From: Gemmatimonadota bacterium | GTDB taxonomy: Bacteria > Gemmatimonadota > Gemmatimonadetes > Gemmatimonadales > Gemmatimonadaceae | Reading direction: 5' to 3' | Length of the DNA stretch: 64,000 nt | NCBI GenBank assembly: GCA_027307165.1 | Contig: DAHUXM010000018.1 | Location: 152,456-216,455 of the forward strand | Shown: piece after piece, positions 16,465 through 24,674 of the stretch | Position numbering within the stretch: position 1 is the stretch's first letter | Layout: each line of letters begins with the position of its first letter | Notes under the pieces: generated by a model | Told to the model about the DNA's origin: nothing | Seen by the model: only the letters and a program-made list of their open reading frames with translations | Databases searched by the model: none | Made by a program: the position numbers and the translations under genes

Positions 16465-18417
16465 GTGACTACCATCCCATCCTTCTGGCGAGCGCATGCG
16501 GCGCGACGGCTCATCGCAATAGGTGCCGTTGTTCCGTCGCTCCTGTTGGCGCAGCGGCCCGGTGCGAGCGTTCCTCGCGGAACGAACCAGGCATCCGGTA
16601 CTGTGACGTCCGATATCCGGGAGCAGACCGCCGATCAACAGGTGATGCAGGTGCTCAACCGCCTCGCCTTCGGCCCGCGACCGGGCGATGCGGCGATGGT
16701 ACGATCGATCGGTGTAGACGCGTGGATCGATCAGCAGCTGCATCCGGAGCGCATCAACGATGACGCGATGGATCAGATGCTCGCGCGGTATCCGATGTTG
16801 CAGCAGGACCAGGCGTCGCTCGCAGCGCAGTATGCGGAGGCACAGCGGCAATTCCGTCTCGTCAAGCGCGATACGGCCGGCCGCAACGCACCACAGGACA
16901 TCGACACGAATGCGTTGAAGGAGATCCGGAGGTCGCACGCGCAGCTGGTCGGCGAGATCGAATCGGCGCGCGTCGCTCGCGCGGTCGCGAGCAACAGACA
17001 GTTGCTCGAGGTGATGACTGATTTCTGGGAGAATCACTTCAACGTCTTCGTGGGAAAGAATGCGATAGAGCCGTACTATCTCGCGGATTACGACGGGACG
17101 ATACGGCAGCACGCGCTCGGCAAATTCCGCGACCTGCTGGGAGCGGTAGCGCACTCGCCGGCGATGCTGCTCTATCTCGACAACGCGCAGAGCCGAGCCA
17201 ATCCCGGGCAACCGACGCTTCGCGCGATTCGCGCGGCGCCGGGCGGCATGGTGCGCGTGCAGAACGGGGCGCTCGACATCGAAGCGATAATCCGTCGCAG
17301 GAATCTCGACCCGCAGCAGGCGCAACAGCTCCGCCAGCGCGCGGCTGTCGCGGCGAAGGCCGGTCTCAACGAGAATTACGGACGCGAGCTGATGGAGTTG
17401 CACACGCTCGGAGTCGATGGTGGATATACGCAGCAGGACGTGATCGAAGCGGCGCGCGCGCTCACAGGCTGGAGCGTTCGGCCGCCAGCACAGGGCGGAG
17501 GCTTCATCTTCCGTCCGGAATGGCACGACGCCGCGGAGAAGACATTTCTCGGGCACAGGCTCGCGGCAGGTCGTGGGGAGCAGGATGGCGAGGACGTGCT
17601 GGACATTCTGGCGCGCAGTCCGTCGACCGCGCACTTCATCTCACGACAGCTTGCACGCAGGCTGGTAAGCGATTCGCCGTCGACAGCTCTGGTCGAGCGG
17701 GCCGCGCAGACGTATCTCAGGACCGACGGCGACATACGCGAGGTCGTGAGAAGTATCGTCACTTCGCCGGAGTTCTTCTCGGAACGCGCATATCATTCCA
17801 AGGTGAAATCGCCGTTCGAGGTAGTGGTCAGCACCGCGCGCGCACTGGGTGCGACTCCTGATTCGACTGTGCGGACGGCGCTCGCGGTGGCGTATCTGGG
17901 CGAGCCTGTATTTGGACATCGGGATCCGAACGGATGGCCGGAGACGGGCGACGCCTGGATGAACACCGGTGCGATATTGAACCGGATCAACTTCGGGCTC
18001 GCAGTTGCGGCCAACAGATTGCCCGGCGCGAACATGCGCACGCTGCCCGGAATCGACTCGCTGATGAATGCGCCGCGCACGACGCAGGTGGACGCAGTCG
18101 TAGCGACCCTTCTCGAAGGTGCAGCATCACCGGATACTCGCAAGATCCTGATGAGCGGGGAGCATCCGCTTGCCGTGAGTGCGGCCAGCGCTGCTCAGGG
18201 CGCAGAGAATGCATCTGTTGCCAGCAACGATGCGACGATGGATGATGCATCGATGGCGAATACGCCAAGGGTAAAGGGCGGCGGAAAGCTGCCGGGAATG
18301 CCGGGACTGCAACGCGCGCTCGCGCGCAATCCGATAGCAGGTCCCGCTCCGCAGCTCAGCGGGCTGGCGCAGATGGTTGGATTTGCACTCGGGTCGCCGG
18401 AGTTTCAACGCAGGTAG
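16465..18417 (+). CDS. DUF1800 family secreted protein
   Basis: A 650-residue protein with a signal peptide (AARRLIAIGAVVPSLLLAQ) followed by the DUF1800 domain, which opens with VMQVLNRLAFGPRPGD (about residues 60-75). A long helical region follows, including FWENHFNVFVGKNA and ELMELHTLGVDGGYTQQDV. DUF1800 genes are almost always paired with DUF1501 genes, as here, and are abundant in Planctomycetota, Verrucomicrobiota, Gemmatimonadota and some Proteobacteria. No enzymatic function has been proved. The start is GTG with AAAGGGA just upstream. A Met/Ala-rich low-complexity stretch lies before the C-terminus. Confidence 0.88.
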   Translation: MTTIPSFWRAHAARRLIAIGAVVPSLLLAQRPGASVPRGTNQASGTVTSDIREQTADQQVMQVLNRLAFGPRPGDAAMVRSIGVDAWIDQQLHPERINDDAMDQMLARYPMLQQDQASLAAQYAEAQRQFRLVKRDTAGRNAPQDIDTNALKEIRRSHAQLVGEIESARVARAVASNRQLLEVMTDFWENHFNVFVGKNAIEPYYLADYDGTIRQHALGKFRDLLGAVAHSPAMLLYLDNAQSRANPGQPTLRAIRAAPGGMVRVQNGALDIEAIIRRRNLDPQQAQQLRQRAAVAAKAGLNENYGRELMELHTLGVDGGYTQQDVIEAARALTGWSVRPPAQGGGFIFRPEWHDAAEKTFLGHRLAAGRGEQDGEDVLDILARSPSTAHFISRQLARRLVSDSPSTALVERAAQTYLRTDGDIREVVRSIVTSPEFFSERAYHSKVKSPFEVVVSTARALGATPDSTVRTALAVAYLGEPVFGHRDPNGWPETGDAWMNTGAILNRINFGLAVAANRLPGANMRTLPGIDSLMNAPRTTQVDAVVATLLEGAASPDTRKILMSGEHPLAVSAASAAQGAENASVASNDATMDDASMANTPRVKGGGKLPGMPGLQRALARNPIAGPAPQLSGLAQMVGFALGSPEFQRR

Positions 18418-18471
18418 AGCACACACGCAGACGCGAAGGGTTGCGCGTCGCAAACTGGGGGACGAATCAGC

Positions 18472-19716
18472 ATGGATCGCAGAGTATTCGTGAAGTCGGG
18501 AGCGCTCGCGCTCGTTACGATGGGATTGAGTCCCAGCTTCCTGCGCGGAATGGCGTATGGCATGGAGCTGAAGAACGTCCCCCGGGGGAAGACGCTCGTA
18601 TGTCTCTTTCAGCGTGGCGCGGCTGACGGATTGAACGTCGTGGTGCCGCATGGCGAGCAGGCGTACTACGACATGCGGCCGACGATCGCAGTTGCGCGGC
18701 CGGGTCAGGCCGCGGGCGCGATCGATCTCGACGGATTCTTCGGACTGCATCCGTCGCTCGCGCCGCTCAAGCCGCTCTGGGATCAGAAGCTGCTTGCGCC
18801 GATCCACGCGGTAGGAAGTCCGAGCACGTCGCGCTCGCACTTCGACGCTCAGGACTTCATGGAAACGGGAACTCCGGACGTGAAGGGGACTCCGGACGGA
18901 TGGCTCAATCGTCTTCTCGCGGTGGAGGGAACCTGCCAGCAGTGTCAGGCCGAGCCGTTCCGTGCGGTTGCGATGACGGCGCAGACGCCTCGCATACTCG
19001 AGGGACCCGCCGAGACGATTGCGATGAGCTCGCTGGGGGAGTTTTCGGTTCGTGCGACGGGCAGCGAGGCGGAGCGGCTCGAGGCGCTTTACCGCACGGG
19101 GAGCGCGGATCTCGTGCACGGAACCGGGCAGGAGATGTTCGATGCAGTCAAGCTACTGAAGAACGCCAATCCTCAGCAGTACGCGGCACGGAACAGCGCC
19201 GTCTATCCGAAAACACAGTTCGGTCAGCGGCTCATGCAGATTGCGCAGCTCATCAAGTCGAACGTAGGTTTGGAGGTTGCGTTCGCCGACGTTGGTGGAT
19301 GGGACACACATGTGAATCAAGGGAACGGTACCGGACAGCTTGCGGGACGACTGGACGATTTTGCGAAATCGCTTGCAGCGTTCACGCAGGACATGGGCGA
19401 TCAGATGAACGACGTGCTCGTGCTGACGATGTCGGAGTTCGGACGTACGGCGCGGGAGAACGGCAACCGCGGTACCGACCACGGCCACGCGACGGCGTTC
19501 TTCGCCCTCGGCGGCGGAGTGAAAGGCGGCAAGGTCTATGGCAAGTGGCCTGGTCTTGCGCCGGAGCAATTGAATGAAGGGCGCGATCTCAAGCTGACTA
19601 CGGACTTTCGCACGGTGTTCAGCGAGGTAGCCGTGAAGCATCTTGGAGCATCGCGAGTAGAGAAGATATTTCCCGGATACACGGGCGGGCCGCAAGAGTG
19701 GCTCGGGCTCGTGTGA
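18472..19716 (+). CDS. DUF1501 family exported protein
   Basis: A 414-residue protein of the DUF1501 family, which has an alkaline-phosphatase/sulfatase-like fold. The N-terminus MDRRVFVKSGALALVTMG is a twin-arginine-type signal, suggesting export of a folded protein. Recognisable blocks are LVCLFQRGAADGLNVVVPH, SRSHFDAQDFMETG, VGGWDTHVNQGNGTG, LTMSEFGRTARENGNRGTDH and GHATAFFALGGGVKGG, whose Asp and His residues probably bind metal. It forms an operon with the DUF1800 gene 54 bp upstream, and a strong terminator follows it. Confidence 0.9.
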   Translation: MDRRVFVKSGALALVTMGLSPSFLRGMAYGMELKNVPRGKTLVCLFQRGAADGLNVVVPHGEQAYYDMRPTIAVARPGQAAGAIDLDGFFGLHPSLAPLKPLWDQKLLAPIHAVGSPSTSRSHFDAQDFMETGTPDVKGTPDGWLNRLLAVEGTCQQCQAEPFRAVAMTAQTPRILEGPAETIAMSSLGEFSVRATGSEAERLEALYRTGSADLVHGTGQEMFDAVKLLKNANPQQYAARNSAVYPKTQFGQRLMQIAQLIKSNVGLEVAFADVGGWDTHVNQGNGTGQLAGRLDDFAKSLAAFTQDMGDQMNDVLVLTMSEFGRTARENGNRGTDHGHATAFFALGGGVKGGKVYGKWPGLAPEQLNEGRDLKLTTDFRTVFSEVAVKHLGASRVEKIFPGYTGGPQEWLGLV

Positions 19717-19741
19717 GCGGAGAGATGAGACGAGAAAAGAT

Positions 19742-19780
19742 GCGTCCGGCTGGGAAGACCAGCCGGACGCTTTTGTTTTT
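19742..19780 (+). terminator. Rho-independent terminator of the DUF1800-DUF1501 operon
   Basis: GCGTCCGGCTGG and CCAGCCGGACGC form a perfect 12-bp stem around GAAGA, followed by TTTTGTTTTT. It lies 25 bp after the DUF1501 stop and is the clearest intrinsic terminator in the window. Confidence 0.92.
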
Positions 19781-19825
19781 GTGCGCGCGGTCTTCAGGTA
19801 CGACCAAGGCTCTCGCGGAGATCGA

Positions 19826-20707
19826 TCAGCGCCTGCGGGGTGCTTCGATCCAGTTGCTCGGGTTGGCGCGGATGTAACGGCGTATGTTGGCGAGGGCACG
19901 ATCGTCACGGATGATGCGTTCGTAATAGTTGCGTTGCCAGAGCCGGTTGGAGAAGCGCGACCAGCCGTGATCGGCCACGGCGTGGCGATAGCGGGCGGTG
20001 GTGAGGGATTTGATGTGTTGTACGACGTCGGGCAACGCGATTTCGCGATGCGGCGTATCCGTAGGGGCAGGCCCCCGCGCCTGCCGGCGTGACGAAACCG
20101 ACGAAACACCATCCCGTCGCCGTGTCGCGCCGTCACCCGTCCAACACCAACGCACGCACGATGCGCAACATCGATCCAACGCATCGCGATCCGACGATTG
20201 CAAAACGGCACGTCGTGGTGTTTTGGGCGGATCGGTGCATCCGGGGTGCCGTGGGCAGGCACGGGGGCCTGCCCCTACGGTTTCGTCATCACGCGATGCG
20301 TCGTACCCCATGGTGGGCGTCGTCGGGCGTGGTTCGTCATCACGCGATGCGTCGTACCCCATGGTGGGCGTCGTCGCGCGTGGTTCGTCATTACGCGACG
20401 CGTCGTACCCCATCGTTAACGTCGTCGCGGGCACCCGACGCAAAACGACGATCGCGTGAATGTGATCGGGCATTACCTGAAATACGTCGATGTGGACGCG
20501 GGGATGCCATGAATCCAGGTCGGCGATGACGGAATGCACCATCGCTCCGGCGTCGCTGAGGAGCATTCTGCCACGCGCGATGCGACCGAAACGCGGGGCG
20601 CGATTCTGTGCTACGATAGTTACGAAATACGCGCCTGCCTGCGAATAGTCGTAACCTCTCAATCGAATTGAATGGCGGCCAACGGCACTGCGTCGGGATG
20701 GGCTCAC
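19826..20707 (-). CDS. REP-associated tyrosine transposase (RAYT) with an internal REP/tandem-repeat insert
   Basis: A 293-residue Y1/HUH single-strand transposase (IS200/IS605-related TnpA-REP). The N-terminal half has SIRLRGYDYSQAGAYFVTIV and the metal-binding HUH motif PDHIHAIVVL (about residues 78-87). The C-terminal half has SLTTARYRHAV and WQRNYYERIIRDDR with the catalytic Tyr (about 258), then YIRANPSNW. Between them (about residues 90-215) lies an insert absent from a minimal RAYT. It consists of three 17-residue copies of the type TMGYDASRDDEP and two inverted REPs translated as low-complexity, Arg/Cys-rich sequence. The frame is open throughout. Whether the protein is still active is unclear. 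Confidence 0.85.
   Translation of the reverse strand: MSPSRRSAVGRHSIRLRGYDYSQAGAYFVTIVAQNRAPRFGRIARGRMLLSDAGAMVHSVIADLDSWHPRVHIDVFQVMPDHIHAIVVLRRVPATTLTMGYDASRNDEPRATTPTMGYDASRDDEPRPTTPTMGYDASRDDETVGAGPRACPRHPGCTDPPKTPRRAVLQSSDRDALDRCCASCVRWCWTGDGATRRRDGVSSVSSRRQARGPAPTDTPHREIALPDVVQHIKSLTTARYRHAVADHGWSRFSNRLWQRNYYERIIRDDRALANIRRYIRANPSNWIEAPRRR
20061..20088. repeat. REP element inside the RAYT gene, first orientation
   Basis: GTAGGGGCAGGCCCCCGCGC then CTGCCGGC is a GC-rich imperfect palindrome. It is the inverse of the copy at 20251-20278, so the two REPs face each other about 160 bp apart, a REPIN-like arrangement. Confidence 0.75.
20251..20278. repeat. REP element inside the RAYT gene, opposite orientation
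   Basis: GTGGGCAGGCACGGGGGCCT then GCCCCTAC is the best-preserved copy of this REP in the window. Related copies are at 4040-4067, 11451-11477 and 20061-20088. Confidence 0.75.
20284..20436. repeat. Three tandem 51-bp repeats inside the RAYT gene
   Basis: Units begin at 20284, 20335 and 20386 and share CGTCATCACGCGATGCGTCG and TACCCCATGGTGGGCGTCGT. The first two are nearly identical and the third has diverged. The 51-bp length keeps the RAYT frame open (17 codons per unit). Confidence 0.88.
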
Positions 20708-20979
20708 TTGCCGAAAGTGTCACCGGCGTGACCACAAGCGACGCATCCATGATGTGCGAGCGTGATCACATCACGGCAATGACCACCCAGTGAAGCACGC
20801 AACGTCATTGCGCCCACGGCACGGTTCAACATCCCACAACGCTTAACCAACTCTTAATACTCGCGTCATCACCGCGTAACCTGGAGGTCGTACGTTCGCT
20901 TGCGTAGCCATCGGCAGCAAGCAAGGCCACTGCGTTGCTCAGCGTCCGGCGCACGTGCAATCCTTTTCGGCGAGGTACG
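20708..20979. other. Intergenic region before the TonB-receptor-like gene
   Basis: No gene is seen. An AT-richer stretch (CTTAACCAACTCTTAATACT, around 20837) could supply a -10 for the plus-strand gene, giving a leader of more than 100 nt. A GAGG Shine-Dalgarno lies 4 nt before the ATG. Confidence 0.3.
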
Positions 20980-23900
20980 ATGTCTCGACCGTTGTTTTGG
21001 GCGCTGGCGCTGGTACTCGGGGTCACACGATCGTCAGCAGCACAAACGTCACCGCAACTCGGCCGCGATGTGCTGCGTGGTCATATCAGCGTCGATAGCG
21101 GCAAGCCGGTCGCCGGTGCAACGGTGACGGTCACCATGGCGCCTGACCGATCGTATCGTCAGACGCAAACGGATTCGAACGGATACTACGAGATCGTGTT
21201 CGCGCAGGGGACGGGCGACTACCTCGTGCACGCTATTGCGCCGGGGATGGATGCCGCGCGCAAGCGTGTGACGCGGACCGGGCGTGATTCGGTATTCGTC
21301 GTCGATCTGCATCTCAACCGCACCGGCGCGCAGCAGTTGGCGACGGTAAACGTGCGCACCCGGAAGCCAAAGCTGTACGGCGGTGCGGACTTTGCCGCCG
21401 CGCCCGGACCTGGAAGCATCGAGCACAACGTATACGACGGAGTGACTGGTGCGATAGCACCCGATCTAGAAGGCAATCTGGCTGCGATGCTTACAACAGT
21501 CCCTGGAACGGTGATGATACCCGGTGGTACCTCGGCCGCTGGACTTGATCCCGGCCAGAACGCGGCCACGCTAAATGGACTCGGCTTCACCGGCGCCGAA
21601 CTTCCACGCAGTGCGGTTGCACGCAGACGAATCGCGACATCGACGTACGAGCCTGAGCGCGGATGGTTCGGCGGAGCGCAGGAGCAGATCGAGCTGTACA
21701 ACGATGTCGTGTCGGCGGTTCGCAGTGCGCACCTTACAATTGACGCTCCCGCGTTTCAGGACGCTGATCCCACCTCGCGTGCACTTGGCCAACCCTTCAC
21801 GCGCACCATAGCGAACATCGGCGGTGCGGACCGGACACATTTGGACAAGGTCGCATACAACTATGGCCTGACAGCATCGCGGCAGGTTGATCAGCCGGTG
21901 TCACTATTCACAGCACCAGGGCGCATTCTCGCCCAATCGGGGCTCTCGCAGGATTCAGTCATGCGGCTCGAGACCGCTTTATCATCGCTCGGTCTGACTA
22001 CATCCGGGAATCGCAATACTAGAACACGTACCTCGGATCGCGTCACTTTCATTGGGCAGGTCGGAAATGCGCCCAGCAATTGGGCCACGTTCGAGGATGC
22101 GAGTACTACGTGGACAGTCCTTGGCTACGGCTCCATCGATCGTCAGAATATTGGGAATCTCACCCCTACTGCCACTGCAAGCGCAAGCAGTATGGTACGC
22201 AACCGCGATCTCGCGTTGCAGGGACATCTCGTGACCCACGTTCGTGACAATATGCTTGCGGAGGGCACGACGGGGATATCGTTAAGCCATCACCAGATAG
22301 TTCCAGCTGCACACATTCCGACCGCGACGCTAACGCTCGTATCCACGATGTCGGCCGACACGAGCGCGACTAGCGTTGTTCCAATTACGTTCGGCGGCGC
22401 GGCTGCGCAACCAACGATAGATCGCTGGACATGGGAGACCTCGGCCGACGTCAAGTCGTATCCGGCAAACCATCCGACGCACAGACTCAAGCTGTCAGCG
22501 GACGCGCGAGTGGACGGAAATCGGCTGCGTCAGTCGCCATCACTCGGCACCTTTACATTTCAGTCGATCGACGATCTGACTGCCAATCGTCCCTCATCAT
22601 TCACACGCCTTCTGAACACCCAAGATCAATCGGGGCGTGTATCCAACGCGTTCGTTGCGCTGAGCGATTGGTGGCGCGTTGGCGAATCGCTTGAGTTCCT
22701 GTACGGGCTTCGCCTCGAGGGGACTCGTTTTCTGACAACACCCGGCGAGAACGACACGGTGCAATCCGCGTTTGGGATTCGGACGGACCATGCGCCGAAT
22801 GGATACGGCCTGAGCCCGAGAATCGGCTTCGCTTGGAATCATCGAGCCGATACCTATCAACGCAGTCTTCTGGGGCCGCTCGGTCAATTCCCCGGGTTTG
22901 CGAGCGGCACACTACGCGGCGGCTTCGGCGAGTTCCGGAGCTTCATGGCGCCAGAGCTGATCTCAGCAACAAGCGCCCAGACCGGATTGCCGAACGGAGA
23001 GTCGATGCTGGCCTGCGTAGGAAGCGCCACGCCGAACCCGACCTGGTCCTCATACATCGCCGAATCAAATACCCCTCCGACGAGTTGCGCGAATGGCGCA
23101 CCACCTACGTTCGCTTCGACCGGGGCGAGTGTCGCGCTGTTCGATCCGACGTATCGCACGCCGCGCAGCTGGCGCGGGAACCTGAGTTACACGTCGAGTG
23201 CGTGGCACCTGAATTACGTGCTGGATGGATTCTATGCTCTGAACGCGGACCAGCCAGGGCGCGTCGATCTCAATTTCAATAACGCGTCCCTGTTCGTTAC
23301 CGACGAAGGCCGACCCGTATTCGTCGCACCGGAAAGCATCGTACCTAGGAGTGGCGCCGTCGCGTCGGCCGATGCACGGCGCACGACGACCTTCGCACAC
23401 GTCTTCGACAATGTTTCGACAAACCGCTCCATCAATCAGCGTGTGACGCTTACCTTGTCACCGGACCTGAGTAACATGGGATCATGGTTCACGTCGGTGA
23501 ACTACAGCCTTGCGAGTACGCGCGAACGGACAACGGGGTTCGACGGTGCGACGTTCGGCTCACCTGCGGTTAGAGAATGGGGGCGCAGCAGTCTGGACGC
23601 GAGACATCAGATCATGCTGCAGGGTGGGCTGGACGCTCACCGCATGACCCTCACCATGTTCGGCAGAATCCAGTCAGGATTGCCGTTCACGCCGCTCGTA
23701 AGTGGCGACGTCAACGGTGATGGCCTCAGCAACGATCGCGCGTTTATCTATGACCCAGCCTCTACACCAGATGCGACGCTGGCAAACGGGATGCGTACGT
23801 TGCTGCGCGAGGCGCAACCCGCGACACGTGACTGTCTCGAGCGGCAATTCGGCCGAGCCGCCGGACGCAACAGCTGCGAGGGACCGTGGACCGCAATACT

Positions 23901-24657
23901 GGATGCGCAGCTCATGTATCAGGGGAAGTTGCCGTTCGCGAGATATGGGTCCGTAGCGCTCCACTTCTCGAACGCGCTTGGCGGCCTGGACCAGCTGATT
24001 CATGGCGCCGATCACCTGCACGGATGGGGAACTTTCGTGATGCCTGACCCGGTGCTCTACAGCGTACGAGGGTTTGACCCATCCGCAAATCGATTCATCT
24101 ACGTAGTGAATTCACGATTCGGCGACACACGCTCGAACACAACGACGGTTCGTGCACCATTCCGCGTAACGCTCGATGTCTCGGTCGATCTTGCGCCGGA
24201 ACCGTACGAGAGTTTCGTGAAGCGATGGCTGCGGCGCGGGCGTCACGGCTTTCCCGGACCGCGGTTGACACCCGCGCAGATAAAACGGAACTACGACAGA
24301 ATAATTCAAGATCCCTATCGGGAGATACTTGCTGAGTCGGACTCACTCCTGCTCAATCGGGCTCAGGTAGATAGTCTTCGCAGTGCGGAGACATCCTACA
24401 TGGCGGCGCGTGACTCGGTGCTACTTGAATTCGCCACGTATCTAGCAAATCAGGGAGATGACTACAACATCAAGGAAGCGACGAAACGGCAACTCGCCGC
24501 ATTCGAGGCGGCGGCGGAGCTGGGCCATGTCAGCATCCGGCGCGTCCTGCCGACGATTCTGGACAAGCTGCAATTACGAATGTTGCCGTACCCCGCCAAC
24601 CGCCTGCTCGCTGCACCCGATGACGTACACGGTCAGAAGGCGTTAAACCCTCGCTGA
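20980..24657 (+). CDS. TonB-receptor-like outer-membrane protein with carboxypeptidase-regulatory N-domain
   Basis: A 1225-residue secreted protein. It has a signal peptide (LFWALALVLGVTRSSAAQ), then a carboxypeptidase-D regulatory-like beta-sandwich (about residues 28-110, GHISVDSGKPVAGATVTV), a plug-like region (about 130-250, including DPGQNAATLNGLGF), and a long beta-barrel region. The barrel is followed by an unusual helical C-terminus of about 120 residues (LTPAQIKRNYDRIIQDPY onwards) instead of a terminal barrel strand ending in Phe. No TonB box is obvious. Such proteins are numerous in Gemmatimonadota and Acidobacteriota and probably import or bind large substrates. GAGGTACG-ATG supports the start. 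It stands alone; no SusD-like partner is present. Confidence 0.78.
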   Translation: MSRPLFWALALVLGVTRSSAAQTSPQLGRDVLRGHISVDSGKPVAGATVTVTMAPDRSYRQTQTDSNGYYEIVFAQGTGDYLVHAIAPGMDAARKRVTRTGRDSVFVVDLHLNRTGAQQLATVNVRTRKPKLYGGADFAAAPGPGSIEHNVYDGVTGAIAPDLEGNLAAMLTTVPGTVMIPGGTSAAGLDPGQNAATLNGLGFTGAELPRSAVARRRIATSTYEPERGWFGGAQEQIELYNDVVSAVRSAHLTIDAPAFQDADPTSRALGQPFTRTIANIGGADRTHLDKVAYNYGLTASRQVDQPVSLFTAPGRILAQSGLSQDSVMRLETALSSLGLTTSGNRNTRTRTSDRVTFIGQVGNAPSNWATFEDASTTWTVLGYGSIDRQNIGNLTPTATASASSMVRNRDLALQGHLVTHVRDNMLAEGTTGISLSHHQIVPAAHIPTATLTLVSTMSADTSATSVVPITFGGAAAQPTIDRWTWETSADVKSYPANHPTHRLKLSADARVDGNRLRQSPSLGTFTFQSIDDLTANRPSSFTRLLNTQDQSGRVSNAFVALSDWWRVGESLEFLYGLRLEGTRFLTTPGENDTVQSAFGIRTDHAPNGYGLSPRIGFAWNHRADTYQRSLLGPLGQFPGFASGTLRGGFGEFRSFMAPELISATSAQTGLPNGESMLACVGSATPNPTWSSYIAESNTPPTSCANGAPPTFASTGASVALFDPTYRTPRSWRGNLSYTSSAWHLNYVLDGFYALNADQPGRVDLNFNNASLFVTDEGRPVFVAPESIVPRSGAVASADARRTTTFAHVFDNVSTNRSINQRVTLTLSPDLSNMGSWFTSVNYSLASTRERTTGFDGATFGSPAVREWGRSSLDARHQIMLQGGLDAHRMTLTMFGRIQSGLPFTPLVSGDVNGDGLSNDRAFIYDPASTPDATLANGMRTLLREAQPATRDCLERQFGRAAGRNSCEGPWTAILDAQLMYQGKLPFARYGSVALHFSNALGGLDQLIHGADHLHGWGTFVMPDPVLYSVRGFDPSANRFIYVVNSRFGDTRSNTTTVRAPFRVTLDVSVDLAPEPYESFVKRWLRRGRHGFPGPRLTPAQIKRNYDRIIQDPYREILAESDSLLLNRAQVDSLRSAETSYMAARDSVLLEFATYLANQGDDYNIKEATKRQLAAFEAAAELGHVSIRRVLPTILDKLQLRMLPYPANRLLAAPDDVHGQKALNPR

Positions 24658-24674
24658 GAGGATGATGATCGGTA

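Noticed and set aside
16465..19716. New defence or secretion system built on DUF1800-DUF1501
   Set aside because: The pair is a well-known and widespread combination; nothing here adds a new component.
20284..20436. CRISPR array or recombination site in the RAYT gene
   Set aside because: Three contiguous 51-bp repeats without spacers that keep the reading frame; this is a coding tandem repeat.
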